NCBI GenBank assembly: GCA_963801475.1
Contig: CAWDEX010000003.1
Coordinates: 186,001 to 250,000 of the forward strand
Source: DAOMFB01 sp963801475
Lineage (GTDB): Bacteria; Acidobacteriota; Thermoanaerobaculia; UBA5066
Direction: 5' to 3'
Length of the DNA stretch: 64,000 bases
This document shows positions 24,359 to 34,626 of the stretch, piece by piece. The translations under genes and the position numbers were made by a program. Under the pieces are notes generated by a model. That model searched no databases. It saw only the letters and a program-made list of their open reading frames with translations, and was not told where the DNA came from. Every line of letters begins with the position of its first letter. Position 1 is the first letter of the stretch.

Positions 24359-27300
24359 ATGAAGAAATCGTTCCGATTCATCACCGGGCTCGTTGCCCTG
24401 CTCGTGGTCGTGGCGATCGCCGTCCCGGCCGCCGCGCAGGAGCAGACGCAGCTCCATCGTCGGTACCGCCAAGGGGACCGACGGCGGCACGCTCCCGGGC
24501 GTCCGCATCGACGTCAAGAGCGCCAACCTTCCGGCCGGCGCTTCCAGCGTCACGAACGCCGAGGGGCGCTACCGCTTCCCGGCGCTTCTCGCCGGGCACC
24601 TACGAAGTCACGGCGACCCTCCAGGGCTTCCAGCAGAAGAAGTACTCCACCGTGAACCTGTCCGTCGGACAGACGCTGGAAGATCGACTTCGTCCTGCAG
24701 CTCGGCAAGACCGAGCAGATCACCGTCACGTCCGAGGCGCCGCTGATCGACACGAAGGCCTCTTCGGTCTCGACGAGCATCCAGAGCGCCCAGGTCAACA
24801 AGCTCCCGAAGGGGCGCGACTTCTCGTCCGTCGTCCAGCAGGCGGCGGGCACCTGGGTGGACAATCGGGCCGGCGGCATCTCGATCGACGGCGCGTCGGG
24901 CTCCGAGAACGTCTTCTACATCGACGGGCAGAACACGACGAACCTGCAGACCGGCGTCCAGGGGAAGAACCTCGTCCTCGACTTCGTCCAGGAGACGCAG
25001 GTCAAGTCGACCGGCTACCCGGCCGAGTACGGCGGCGCCATGGGCGGCGTCGTGAACGTCATCACGAAGTCGGGCTCGAACGAATGGAAGGGCGAGGTCG
25101 GCGTCTACTACAGCGCCAGCTCGCTCGACGGCCACAACAACAAGACGCTGCGCCTCAACCCGTCGAACAGCGCGGAAGCGTGGTCAATCGAATACCCGAA
25201 GGACGACTACAACCGGTGGGATCCGGGCTTCCAGATCGGCGGCCCGATCGTCAAGGACAAGCTCTTCTTCTTCGTCGGGTACCAGCCCTACTTCTACAGC
25301 GTCGACCGGACCGCCACGGACATCCCCGTCCGGCAACTCGGTCACCGTCAACCAGAAGCAGAACATGCAGTACGCGGCGGCGAACATCAACTGGCAGATC
25401 TCGCCGTCGATCAACGCCCGCGCCGCGGGGACCTTCAATCCGTGGAAGCGGACCGGGCCTCCTTCCGGCGCAGGACGGCTCCACAGTTCGACGGGGCCAT
25501 CCTGGACATCGACCACGAGCCAGCCCAACACGAACGTCTCCCTCACCCTCGACTGGATCGCCAACCAGAACCTCTACTTCGGGGCGCGGGGCGGCTACTT
25601 CCGCTACAACACGGTAGGACACCGACGTCCCGACCGATCCGCGCGTCCTCTTCGCGGGGCGCGACGAACGTCGGCATGGCCGGCGTCCCGGCGGACCTGC
25701 AGCGGCAGGTCGACTTCGCCAACGTCTACACGAACACGGCCACCACGCGCGACATCCAGGACCGGATGTCGGTCGCGCTGGACGGCACGATCTTCTTCTC
25801 CGGCTTGGGCCAGCACAATTTGAAGGCCGGCTGGCAGTTCGACGACATCGGGAACAACGTCCTCTACGGCGGCCAGGCGAATCTCTACGAGATGTTCTGG
25901 AACACTTCCACGGGCGGCAAGAGAGGCCCCTACGGCTACTACCGTGCGGCCCAGTTCCAGCGCAGCGGCGACATCGGCGAACAGCCTGAACGCGATCTTC
26001 GTCCAGGACACCTGGACCATCAGCAACCGCGTCACGCTGAACCTCGGCCTCCGCTTCGAGTCGGAGAACGTGCCGTCGTACAACGGCGCGCCGACGATCA
26101 GCTTCAACTTCACCGACAAGATCGCGCCGCGCGCCGGCATCGCGTGGGATCTCTTCGGAAACGGCCAGTCCAAGCTCTACGCGAGCTGGGGCTGGTTCTA
26201 CGACAACATCAAGCTCGAGATGCCGCGCGGCTCCTTCGGCGGCGAGCAGTGGATCCGCTGGTCCTACACGCTCGACTCGCCCGACTGGACCGTCTTCACG
26301 CAAGCCGATCCCGGGGTGTGACAACCTGAACGTCGTTGGCACGAAAGACCTGCCCCGGCACTTACATCAGCCGCGTCGACCTCCGCGCCGCGTTTCCAAC
26401 AACCCGACTGACAACCTGATCGACCCCGAACCTGTCGCCGATGAAGTCGCAGGAGTTCACCGTCGGGTACGACCAGGAGTTCAGCAAGTTCATGGCGGGC
26501 GGCATCCGGTACGTCCACAAGAACGTCATCAAGGTCATCGAGGACGTCGGCGTCTACAACGGCGTCGCCGAGAACTACTTCATCGCGAACCCGGGCTTCG
26601 GCCTCGCGGAGTACACCCTCGGGACGGACTTCCCGGCGCAGCCCCGGGCCAAGCGCGACTACGACGCCGTCGAGATGCGGCTCGAGAAGCGCTACGCGGA
26701 CAACTGGTACCTCCGCCTCAGCTACACCTGGAGCCGGCTGTGGGGCAACTACCCCGGCCTCGCCTCCTCGGACGAGACGTCCACCGGCACCGCCCGCACG
26801 TCGCCGAACGTCAACCGGCTCTTCGACGCTCTCGTCATGAGCTTCGACGGGTCCGGGCAGCCGGTCTACGGCGCCCTCCCCACGGACAAGATGCACCAGT
26901 TCAAGCTGAACGGCATCTACGACCTCCCCTGGAACATGACCCTCGGCGCCAACTTCTACATGGCAAGCGGCACGCCGGTCTCCACGTCGGTCGGCATCCA
27001 GTCCGGCGTCGAGTACCCGGTCTTCATCAACGGGCGCGGCGACCTCGGAAGGTCCCCCTGGACCAACCAGACCGACCTCTTCATCGCCCAGCGGTTCAAG
27101 GTCGGGAACAGCCTGAACCTCGAGCTGAACGCCACCGTGCTGAACATCTTCAACCAGCAGGGCACGCTCCAGTACTGGGGCGGCGGCACCAGCAACACCA
27201 CGAACCGCGCGGGCTCGGCGGTCAACATCACCGACGCGCAGTTCTTCGCCGGCCAGCTTCCGGCCCTCTACGCCGCGCAGGTCGCGAGCGGGCAGGTCAA

Positions 27301-27380
27301 GCTCGACGCGCGGCGCGGACAGGCTTCGTTCTACCAGATCCCCTCGGACGATCCGCTTCGGCCTCAAGCTGATGTTCTGA
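24359..27380 (+). pseudogene. Oar-like TonB-dependent outer-membrane receptor, many frameshifts
   Basis: One receptor of about 1000 residues spread over three frames, with at least eight indels (around 24430, 24590, 24682, 25330, 25515, 25612, 25660, 25977, 26320-26440 and 27335). It has a signal peptide, then a carboxypeptidase-regulatory-like domain (GTLPGVRIDVKSANLPAGAS, EGRYRFPALLAG), and a plug (LIDTKASSVSTSIQ, ISIDGASGSENVFYIDGQN, GGAMGGVVNVITKSGSN). Barrel strands end IRFGLKLMF at TGA 27378-27380. Order is preserved throughout. It would import a large substrate with TonB. Either a decayed gene or a poorly resolved member of a multi-copy family. Confidence 0.8.
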
Positions 27381-27418
27381 TCTCTTCCCGCCTGCGGGCG
27401 GAATGGCCCGCTGCGGAC

Positions 27419-27450
27419 GCGGCCCCGGGAAACCGGGGCCGCTTCTTTTT
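27419..27450 (+). terminator. Strong Rho-independent terminator
   Basis: Ten-base arms GCGGCCCCGG and CCGGGGCCGC enclose a GAAA tetraloop and are followed by TTCTTTTT (27443-27450). It lies 38 bp after the receptor stop and directly before the arn operon promoter element at 27456-27461. Confidence 0.95.
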
Positions 27451-27467
27451 CCCCCTAGAATCCGCGC

Positions 27468-29169
27468 ATGACCGAGCTGTCCGCCCGCGGGAACCGCGGG
27501 CTCCTTCTTCTCCTCGCGCTGACGCTCCTCGTGACGGTCCTTCAGCTCGGGAAGACCCCCTTCTTCGAGCCGGACGAAGGACGGTACGCGGAGATCCCGC
27601 GCGAGATGCTCGCGACGGGCGAATTCATCACGCCGCACCTGAACGGCGTCCTCTACTTCGAGAAACCGCCGCTCCTCTACTGGTGCGTGGCCGCCTCGAT
27701 GGCGCTCCTCGGGCAGAACGAGTGGGCCGCCCGCCTTCCCGGGATGCTCGCGACGGTGGGAATGGTGCTGATGGCAGCCGCCTTCGCCGGGCGGCGGTGG
27801 GGGACCCGGACGGGCCTCCTCGCCGGGCTCGTGACGGGAAGCTCGGTCCTCGTCTTCGCGCTCGCCCGGATCGTCCTCACCGACGCCATCCTCTCGTTCA
27901 TCCTGACGGGCGCCGTCTTCGCCTTCGCCGCTTTCCAGGAGGCGGAGCGGGAGGGGAACGGCCGGCGGGCCCGGCGCGCCCTCTACGGACTCCACGTGAG
28001 CTGTGCACTGGCCGTGCTGGCGAAGGGGCTGATCGGCGTCGTCCTCCCCGGCGGGGCGATTCTCTTCTTCGTCGCGCTCTCCGGCCGGTGGAGGCTGCTT
28101 CCGAAGCTCTTCGCGCCGGGGCCGCTCCTCGTCTTCCTGCTGATCGCCGTGCCGTGGCACGTGGTTGTGGCGAGGCGAAACCCGGACTTCCTCGATTTCT
28201 ATTTCGGCGACCAGCACTTCCGGCGCTTCTTCACCAAGGTGCACCGGCGCCAGGGGTCTCCGTTCTACTTCGTCGGGGTTCTGCTGGCGGGGTTCCTCCC
28301 GTGGACCGGCTTCTTCGGCCGCTTCGGGGAGACGTTCCCGGCGAGGCTTTCCGCGTTCCGCGAGCGGGCGACGGAGAGCTTCCTCTGGATCTGGACGATC
28401 CTCGTCTTCCTCTTCTTCACGGCGTCGCAGTCCAAGCTGATCCCGTACGTCGAGCCGATCTGGGCGGCGCTCGGCGTCCTCCTCGCGGTCGGCATCGAGA
28501 AGGCACGGCAGCGGGGAACCGACTTCAAGGTCGAACGGCTCCTCACCGCGCTCCTCCTCGCCGCGCTCTTCGCGGCGGGAGTCTTCTTCGGGATCGGTGA
28601 AAGGTACCTCGCCGCGTGGGGGCACGAGTGGCTCGGCCTCGGCGTCCTCTCCGTCCTCCTGCTGGCCGTGGCGGCCTGTCTGGCCCCGCGGCTCATCGCC
28701 CGCCTCTCGGGGCGCTCGGCGGCGCCGTCTCGCCTCGACCCGGTCCCGGGCATCGCAGCACCGTGGCTCGCCTTTCTCTTCGGCCTTCTCCTGATCCTTC
28801 CGGCGGCGGCGCGGGCGATCACGCCCTGGCCGATCATCTCGACCCTCATCCGCGAGCTGAAGCCGGACGATCTTCTCATCCAGAGGGGCCACTACCTCCA
28901 GGCGACCGCCTTCTATACGAAGCGCTTCGTCATGGTCACGGGCCTCGGCTGGCACGAACTGAACTTCGGAAGCACCCGCGAAGGCTCGGAAGGGGCTCTT
29001 CCCGACGCAGGAGGAGTTCCTCCGGCTGTGGCAGGGACCGCAGCGGGTCTTCCTGATCATCCACGAGGACGACCTCCAGATGATCTCCGACCCGAAGATC
29101 GGCTTCCGCCCGGGACGCCTGCTGGCTCGGATGCAGAACGGGAAGTTCTCCCTGATGATCAACCGCTGA
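27468..29169 (+). CDS. arnT: ArnT-like lipid A 4-amino-4-deoxy-L-arabinose transferase, one frameshift
   Basis: A GT-C membrane enzyme of about 566 residues. The N-terminal ArnT signature FFEPDEGRYAEIPREML contains the catalytic Asp-Glu, followed by YFEKPPLLYWCVAAS. About twelve hydrophobic segments follow and then a short periplasmic tail. It would move L-Ara4N (or a related amino sugar) from undecaprenyl phosphate to lipid A. The frame slips once near 28990. The other frame continues LFPTQEEFLRLWQGPQRVF to a TGA at 29167-29169. TAGAAT (27456-27461) is 6 nt before the ATG, a leaderless start. Confidence 0.85.
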
Positions 29170-29186
29170 CGCACCGCGAGGCTAGA

Positions 29187-30212
29187 ATGCCGCCCGACGT
29201 GCCGGTGGAGCGATCGCTTCTGTCCGCGGTGCCGCGGAAGGTCTCGGCTGTGGTCCCCGTCTACAACGAGGAGGCGAACCTGCCGGCCCTCCTGCCGCGC
29301 CTCCTTTCGGTGCTCCGCGGCCTCGGGCGACCGGCCGAGATCGTCTTCGTGGACGACGGGTCCCGCGACCGGTCGCTCGAGCTGTTGAAGGCCGCCGCGG
29401 CCGAGAACCCCGGCACCGTGAAGGTCGTGGAGCTGGTCCGGAACGCCGGCCAGCACATGGCGATCATGGCGGCGTTCACGGCGACGGACGGCGAGTACGT
29501 GATCACGATCGACGCGGACCTCCAGAACCCGCCGGAGGAGATCCCGAAGCTCGTGGCCGAGATGGACGCCGGGCACGACGTGGTGGGCACGGTGCGCCAG
29601 AAGCGGCGCGACACGTTCTTCCGCCGCGCGGCGTCGCGTCTCGTGAACCGGACGACGGCGCTGATGACCGGGATGAAGCTGGGCGACTACGGCTGCATGC
29701 TCCGGGGGTATCACCGCGACGTGGTCGACGTGATGCTCGCCACGGGCGAGGTCTCCACCTTCATCCCGGCGCTCGCGCAGCAGTACGCGCGCCGCCCTGT
29801 CGAGATTCCGGTCGCGCACGCCGAACGGACGGCGGGCGAGTCGAAGTATTCGCTCTACCGGCTGCTCCGCCTCAACTTCGACCTGATGACGGGCTTCTCG
29901 CTCGTGCCCCTCCAGATCTTCGGCCTCTTCGGTTTCGCGACGGCGTTCTTCGGCGTCGCGCTCGGCGTCTTCCTCCTGATCCGCCGGCTCATCGTCGGCG
30001 CCGAGGTGGAGGGGGTCTTCACGCTCTTCGCGCTCGCGTTCGTCGTCCTCGGCGTCCTGATGGCCGGCCTCGGCATCGTGGGCGAGTACGTCGGCCGGAT
30101 CTATTACCAGGTCCGCGGGCGGCCCCGTTTCCTGATCCGGACCGTCTGGGGGGCGGGCGGCGCGCCGAAGAACGCCCCGGCGCGCGAGCGGCAGCTCGCG
30201 GAGGTCCCGTGA
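29187..30212 (+). CDS. arnC: ArnC-like undecaprenyl-phosphate glycosyltransferase (GT2)
   Basis: A 341-residue enzyme. GT2 domain residues about 15-240: VVPVYNEEANLPALL, IVFVDDGSRDRSLELL, ITIDADLQNPPEEIP, MKLGDYGCMLRGYHRDVV. Two C-terminal membrane helices (LFGFATAFFGVALGVFLLI; GLGIVGEYVGRIYYQVR). The DYGCMLR segment is ArnC-specific. It loads Ara4N-formamido sugar on undecaprenyl phosphate. The ATG at 29187 overlaps a TAGAAT at 29183-29188. A GTG at 29199, in frame and 10 nt downstream of that element, may be the real start. It ends in a GTGA overlap with the next gene. Confidence 0.88.
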   Translation: MPPDVPVERSLLSAVPRKVSAVVPVYNEEANLPALLPRLLSVLRGLGRPAEIVFVDDGSRDRSLELLKAAAAENPGTVKVVELVRNAGQHMAIMAAFTATDGEYVITIDADLQNPPEEIPKLVAEMDAGHDVVGTVRQKRRDTFFRRAASRLVNRTTALMTGMKLGDYGCMLRGYHRDVVDVMLATGEVSTFIPALAQQYARRPVEIPVAHAERTAGESKYSLYRLLRLNFDLMTGFSLVPLQIFGLFGFATAFFGVALGVFLLIRRLIVGAEVEGVFTLFALAFVVLGVLMAGLGIVGEYVGRIYYQVRGRPRFLIRTVWGAGGAPKNAPARERQLAEVP

Positions 30213-31126
30213 CGGCCGGGATCGTCGTCGCGGGATACTCCGACGTGGGCTACCGCTGCACGAAGTGGCTCCTCGACGCCGGGGAAACGGTGTCCCTCGT
30301 CTACACGCACGCCGACCGGGACGGCGAGGAGCGCTGGTGGGAGTCGCTGGCCGACCTCGGAGCCGCGCGAGACGTCCCGGTCCGCGTCGTCGAGGACCTG
30401 AACGACCCGACCGAGGCCGTGCGGCTCCGGGCGCTCGCCCCGGACTTCCTCTTCTCGTTCTACTTCCGGAAGATGGTTCCGCCGGAGCTTCTCGCCATTC
30501 CGGCCCGCGGCGCCCTGAACATGCACGGGTCGCTCCTCCCGCAGTTCCGCGGCCGCTCGCCCGTGAACTGGGCGATCCTGAAGGGGGCCACGGCGACCGG
30601 GGCCTCGCTCCACTACATGGTCGACAAGCCCGACGCCGGCGACCTCGTCGACCAGGAGAAGGTCCCGATCGGGCCCGACGACGACGCGCTCACGGTGGCC
30701 CGCCGGGTCGGCGACGCGGCCGTGACGGTTCTCGCGCGGACCTGGCCGAAGTTGAAGGCGGGAACCGCGCCTCGCGTCCCTCTCGACCTTTCGAAGGGGA
30801 GCTACTTCGGGGGGCGGAAGCCCGAGGACGGACGGATCGACTGGGACCGGCCGGCCCGGGAGATCCACGACCTGGTCCGGGCCGTGACGAAACCCTGGCC
30901 CGGCGCCTTCACGGACCTCTTCGGCCCGAAGGTCACCGTCTGGAGAACGCGCCTGTCGCCCTACGGCGGGCACGACACCTTCCCGGGCAAGATCGAGACG
31001 ACGGAGACGTCCGTTCTCGTCTTTGCCGGGGACGACCGTCCTGTCGAGATCCTCCTCGCGCGGCCCGAGGGGGGGAAAGACCTCGACGCGGCGGCGTTCT
31101 GCGACTGGCTGCGCTCGCGGAGCTGA
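30209..31126 (+). CDS. arnA: UDP-4-amino-4-deoxy-L-arabinose formyltransferase (ArnA N-domain as separate gene)
   Basis: A 305-residue formyltransferase equal to the first domain of E. coli ArnA. The catalytic Asn and His are in NMHGSLLPQFRGRSPVNW, and TGASLHYMVDKPDAGDLVDQ carries the catalytic Asp. A C-terminal OB-like domain begins KPEDGRIDWDRPAREIHD. It uses 10-formyl-tetrahydrofolate to formylate UDP-Ara4N. The E. coli fusion is split here; the decarboxylase half is the next gene. Start GTG overlaps the arnC stop. Confidence 0.88.
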   Translation: MTAGIVVAGYSDVGYRCTKWLLDAGETVSLVYTHADRDGEERWWESLADLGAARDVPVRVVEDLNDPTEAVRLRALAPDFLFSFYFRKMVPPELLAIPARGALNMHGSLLPQFRGRSPVNWAILKGATATGASLHYMVDKPDAGDLVDQEKVPIGPDDDALTVARRVGDAAVTVLARTWPKLKAGTAPRVPLDLSKGSYFGGRKPEDGRIDWDRPAREIHDLVRAVTKPWPGAFTDLFGPKVTVWRTRLSPYGGHDTFPGKIETTETSVLVFAGDDRPVEILLARPEGGKDLDAAAFCDWLRSRS

Positions 31127-31127
31127 C

Positions 31128-32159
31128 ATGCGCGTCCTGATCCTCGGCGTCAACGGATTCATCGGCAACGCGCTCACGCGGCGCATCCTGACGACGACCG
31201 ACTGGGAGGTCTTCGGCCTGGACGTGGGGAGCGACCGGCTCGCCGAGTTCCTCGGCGAGCCGCGCTTCCGGTTCCTGGAGGGGGACATCGCCATCAACCG
31301 CGAGTGGATCGAGTACCACGTCAAGAAGGCCGACGTCGTCCTCCCGCTCGTCGCCATCGCGACGCCCGCCGCGTACGTGAAGGCGCCGCTCTCCGTCTTC
31401 GAGCTCGACTTCGAGGAGAACCTCCGAATCGTCAAGATGGCGGGGAAGTACGGCACACGCGTCGTCTTCCCGTCCACGTCGGAGGTCTACGGGATGTGCC
31501 CCGACGCGACGTTCGACGAGGACACCTCGCCGCTCGTCTACGGGCCGATCCGGAAGGAGCGGTGGATCTACTCCGCCTCCAAGCAGCTCCTCGACCGCGT
31601 CATCTGGGCGATGGGGCATTCGCAGGGGCTGAAGTTCACGCTCTTCCGGCCCTTCAACTGGTACGGCCCCCACCTCGACAACGTCGACGCGCCGAAAGAG
31701 GGATCGAGCCGCGTCCTGACCCAGTTCCTCCACAACATCCTCTACGGCAAGCCGATCAAGCTCGTCGACGGCGGAAAGCAGCGCCGCTGCTTCACCTTCG
31801 TCGAAGACGGCATCGACGGCCTGATGAAGATCCTCGTGAACGAGGGCGGAACGGCCGACGGCGAGATCTTCAACATCGGGAACCCCGCCGCCGACCTCTC
31901 GATCCACGAGCTGGCGCACCTCCTCGTGGGCGCGGTGGCCCGCTACCCGAAGTTCGCCCCGCTCGCAAAGAAGGCGAAGATCGTCACCGTGTCGGCCAGG
32001 GACTACTACGGCGAGAACTACCAGGACATCACGAACCGCGTCCCCTCCATCCGGAAGGCCGAGCGCCTCCTCGGCTGGAAGCCGACGACCGACTTCCCGA
32101 CCGGCCTGAAGAAGACTCTCGACTTCTATCTCAAGAGCCGGAAGCCTCCCGAGGTGTGA
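31128..32159 (+). CDS. UDP-glucuronate oxidative decarboxylase (ArnA C-domain as separate gene)
   Basis: A 343-residue NAD-dependent extended SDR. N-terminal MRVLILGVNGFIGNALTRR, catalytic STSEVYGMC (Ser/Thr) and WIYSASKQLLDRVIW (YxxxK), FTLFRPFNWYGPHLD, and GGKQRRCFTFVEDGIDGL. These match the ArnA dehydrogenase domain that oxidises and decarboxylates UDP-GlcA to UDP-4-keto-pentose. The aminotransferase ArnB that should follow in the pathway is not in this window. One base separates it from the formyltransferase stop, so they are one operon. Confidence 0.88.
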   Translation: MRVLILGVNGFIGNALTRRILTTTDWEVFGLDVGSDRLAEFLGEPRFRFLEGDIAINREWIEYHVKKADVVLPLVAIATPAAYVKAPLSVFELDFEENLRIVKMAGKYGTRVVFPSTSEVYGMCPDATFDEDTSPLVYGPIRKERWIYSASKQLLDRVIWAMGHSQGLKFTLFRPFNWYGPHLDNVDAPKEGSSRVLTQFLHNILYGKPIKLVDGGKQRRCFTFVEDGIDGLMKILVNEGGTADGEIFNIGNPAADLSIHELAHLLVGAVARYPKFAPLAKKAKIVTVSARDYYGENYQDITNRVPSIRKAERLLGWKPTTDFPTGLKKTLDFYLKSRKPPEV

Positions 32160-33136
32160 GCGCCTCTCTCGTCCTCAAGGTCGACGTCGACACCTACCAC
32201 GGGACCCTCGAGGGGGTGCCTCGGCTGCTCGACCTCTTCGCGAAGCTGGAGGTCCGGGCGACGTTCTTCTTCTCGCTCGGGCCCGACAACTCGGGGAAGG
32301 CGATCCGGCGGGTTTTCCGGAAGGGCTTCGTGAAGAAGGTCCTCTCGGCGCGTCCGGCGGCGTCGTACGGACTCCGGACGATGCTCTACGGAACGCTTCT
32401 GCCGGCGCCCGAGATCGGGACGAGGCCGGACGCGGTCCGGAGGATGCGCGATGTCGCGGCGGCGGGGCATGCCGTCGGCATCCACGCGTGGGACCACGTC
32501 GCGTGGCACGACCGCCTTCCGGAGATGACCCGGGACGAAATCGGGGAGATCGTGGCGAAGGAGCACGCGCGCTTTCGCGAGGTGTTCGGCCGCGCGGCGA
32601 CGCTCTCGGCCGCGCCGGGCTGGACCGCGACGCCGCTCTCGGTCGAGGTGCAGGAGACGTACGGGGTCGTGGCCACCTCGGACACGAGGAACGGAGGGCC
32701 CTTCTTTCCGCTCCGTCCGGACGGCACGCCCGCGAACGTGCTGGAGATCCCGTCGACGCTTCCCACCCTGGACGAGCTGCTCGCCCTTCCCCTGCCGGGC
32801 GCCGGCTCGCCGGGGGAGAAGGCCTGCGCGACCCTCCGCCTGAGAGTGCGCGACGGTCCGGCGGCGGCGAGCACCGGAGCCGGGACGGCGACGTCCACTT
32901 CGCGGGTCGACGTGCACTCGATTCACACCGAGATCGAGGGAGGTCCCGCGTTCTCCGCGCCCTTCGCCCGGCTGCTCGCCGCGTGGAAGAGCGACGGCGT
33001 CGCCTTCATCACCCTCGAAGAGTTCTCCGGAACGATCCGGGCCGCTTCGGCGGCGCCGGTGCCGGCCAGACATCTGACGTTCACGACGTTGCCGGGGCGC
33101 GCGACGCCCGTGGCGACGGGAGGGGAGACCGCGTGA
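32156..33136 (+). CDS. arnD: ArnD-like deformylase (polysaccharide deacetylase fold)
   Basis: A 326-residue NodB-fold enzyme. LKVDVDTYHGTLEGVPRLL has the metal-binding Asp pair, VRATFFFSLGPDN is typical ArnD, and HAVGIHAWDHVAWHD holds the two His ligands. SAAPGWTATP and SIHTEIEGG are further ArnD motifs. It removes the formyl group from undecaprenyl-P-Ara4FN before ArnT acts. Residues about 210-245 read poorly against the family, so a compensated pair of indels between 32790 and 32900 is possible. GTG start overlaps the preceding stop. Confidence 0.85.
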   Translation: MSASLVLKVDVDTYHGTLEGVPRLLDLFAKLEVRATFFFSLGPDNSGKAIRRVFRKGFVKKVLSARPAASYGLRTMLYGTLLPAPEIGTRPDAVRRMRDVAAAGHAVGIHAWDHVAWHDRLPEMTRDEIGEIVAKEHARFREVFGRAATLSAAPGWTATPLSVEVQETYGVVATSDTRNGGPFFPLRPDGTPANVLEIPSTLPTLDELLALPLPGAGSPGEKACATLRLRVRDGPAAASTGAGTATSTSRVDVHSIHTEIEGGPAFSAPFARLLAAWKSDGVAFITLEEFSGTIRAASAAPVPARHLTFTTLPGRATPVATGGETA

Positions 33137-34125
33137 GGAGAAGGATCCGGGGACTCGCCATGGCGCTTCTTCTCGGGGCGCTCGCCCCACCGGCCGCGGC
33201 CGCTTCGGCCCGGAGGGCGATCGGCGTCGACCCGAAGGAACCGCGGCGGATCGTCCTCTGGCAGGAAGGCGCCGGCGTCTTCGCCTCCGCCGACGCCGGC
33301 GAGACGTGGTCGAAGCTCCCGACGAACCCCCGCTTCGTGGCCCGGGCCGCGCTCGGCGACGGCGGGGCGATCTACCTCGCCACGGACGACGGACTCCTCG
33401 TGAGCCTCGACGGAGGCCGAACCTTCGCGCGCCCCGAGGGGGCGCTCCCGCCGGGACGCTACGTGGACGTCGCGCAGGCCGGAACGGCGGTCTTCGCGAT
33501 CTCGGAGAGCGGCGTCTTCCGGAGCGTGGACGGGGGGCGGAGTTTCCGCAGCGCGGGCGTCGCCGGCCGCGCCTTCCACCTCTACCGGATCCGGACGAGC
33601 CCGCGCTTCCCGAACCAGGTGGCCCTCGTGTCGCCGTCGCTCATCCACCGGAGCGACGACGGCGGCGAGACGTGGCGGCGGATCACCGCCGCGCCCGATG
33701 TCGACTACGGGAACGTGGCGTGGGGCGTGGGCGACCCTCCCGCCATCCTCGCCGGCAACCGGAAGGGCGTTCACAAGAGCACCGACGGCGGAGCGACCTG
33801 GAAGACCATCTCGAATGCGCCCGCCTTCCTCCGTGGCCTCTGGGCTCCCGACCCGGGGAGCGACAAGTACATCCTCGTGTCGATTCAGCCGCAGACGGGC
33901 GACGAGTCGTGGGCCGACCGGCCGCCCGAGAGGGCGTTCTACCGGACGGTCGACGGCGGGAAGAGCTGGTCCGGAAACCTCTCGCCGGACGGCGGCGTCG
34001 TCCTGGAAGCCGCGTTCGCCCCGGGGCGGACCGAGGCGCTCTACGTGACGACCGACCTCGGCGGCGTCTTCCGGTCGGGCAACAAGGGCGACAGCTGGCG
34101 GGAGATCTCGCCTCCGGCGAAGTAG
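33133..34125 (+). CDS. Exported BNR/Asp-box beta-propeller protein
   Basis: A 330-residue protein with a signal peptide (LAMALLLGALAPPAAAAS) and at least five Asp-box repeats: SADAGETWSK, SLDGGRTFAR, SVDGGRSFRS, SDDGGETWRR, STDGGATWKT, TVDGGKSWSG. This is a seven-bladed-propeller type shared by sialidases, Vps10 and photosystem-II-assembly-like factors. No sialidase FRIP motif is visible, so binding or assembly rather than hydrolysis is likely. Its GTG overlaps the arnD stop, making it the last gene of the arn transcript; a direct link to lipid A modification is unproven. Confidence 0.8.
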   Translation: MRRRIRGLAMALLLGALAPPAAAASARRAIGVDPKEPRRIVLWQEGAGVFASADAGETWSKLPTNPRFVARAALGDGGAIYLATDDGLLVSLDGGRTFARPEGALPPGRYVDVAQAGTAVFAISESGVFRSVDGGRSFRSAGVAGRAFHLYRIRTSPRFPNQVALVSPSLIHRSDDGGETWRRITAAPDVDYGNVAWGVGDPPAILAGNRKGVHKSTDGGATWKTISNAPAFLRGLWAPDPGSDKYILVSIQPQTGDESWADRPPERAFYRTVDGGKSWSGNLSPDGGVVLEAAFAPGRTEALYVTTDLGGVFRSGNKGDSWREISPPAK

Positions 34126-34146
34126 TCCTGGCGAAGAGGGGGACTC

Positions 34147-34605
34147 ATGAAGAGCCTTCAGGAACGTCTCGCGCCGCAGAACCGCTGCTTCGGGTGCGGG
34201 CCGGCCAACGAGAAGGGGCTCCACATCCGGAGCTTCGAGGACGGGGACGATCTCGTCTGCACGTTCACGCCCGAGCCGCACCACCTCGCCTTCGAGGGAA
34301 TCGTCAACGGCGGGATCCTCGGAACGCTCCTCGACTGCCACAGCAACTGGGCGGGAGCCGTCCACCTGATGAAGAAGACCGGGAGCGCGGGCCTTCCCTG
34401 CACGGTGACGGCCGACTTTCACGTGACGCTCCGGCGCCCGACCCCTCTCGGCGTTCCCCTCCATCTCCGTGCGCACGTCGTCGAGTCGGGGGAGGACCGG
34501 GCCGTCGTGGAGACGACGGTCGAGGCGAACGGGAAGGTGACGGCCACGTGCCGGGGGACGTTCGTGGCGGTGAGGGAGGGCCATCCCGCCTTCCACCGCT
34601 GGTAG
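34147..34605 (+). CDS. PaaI-type hotdog thioesterase family protein
   Basis: A 152-residue hotdog-fold protein. RCFGCGPANEKGLHI is followed by the hotdog helix region FEGIVNGGILGTLLDCHSNW, then TADFHVTLRRPTPLG and a closing strand VTATCRGTFVAV. The NGG-hxx-hD pattern holds the catalytic Asp of acyl-CoA thioesterases. The Cys pair CFGC near the N-terminus is common in this subgroup. A GAGGGGG ribosome site precedes the ATG. Substrate unknown. It sits between the arn operon and a membrane-protein gene with no obvious link. Confidence 0.8.
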   Translation: MKSLQERLAPQNRCFGCGPANEKGLHIRSFEDGDDLVCTFTPEPHHLAFEGIVNGGILGTLLDCHSNWAGAVHLMKKTGSAGLPCTVTADFHVTLRRPTPLGVPLHLRAHVVESGEDRAVVETTVEANGKVTATCRGTFVAVREGHPAFHRW

Positions 34606-34626
34606 GGCGCGGAGAGCCTCTCGCCG

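Noticed and set aside
24359..27380. Programmed ribosomal frameshifting in the TonB receptor
   Set aside because: At least eight slips at unrelated sequences, in both directions. Programmed shifts use one slippery site.
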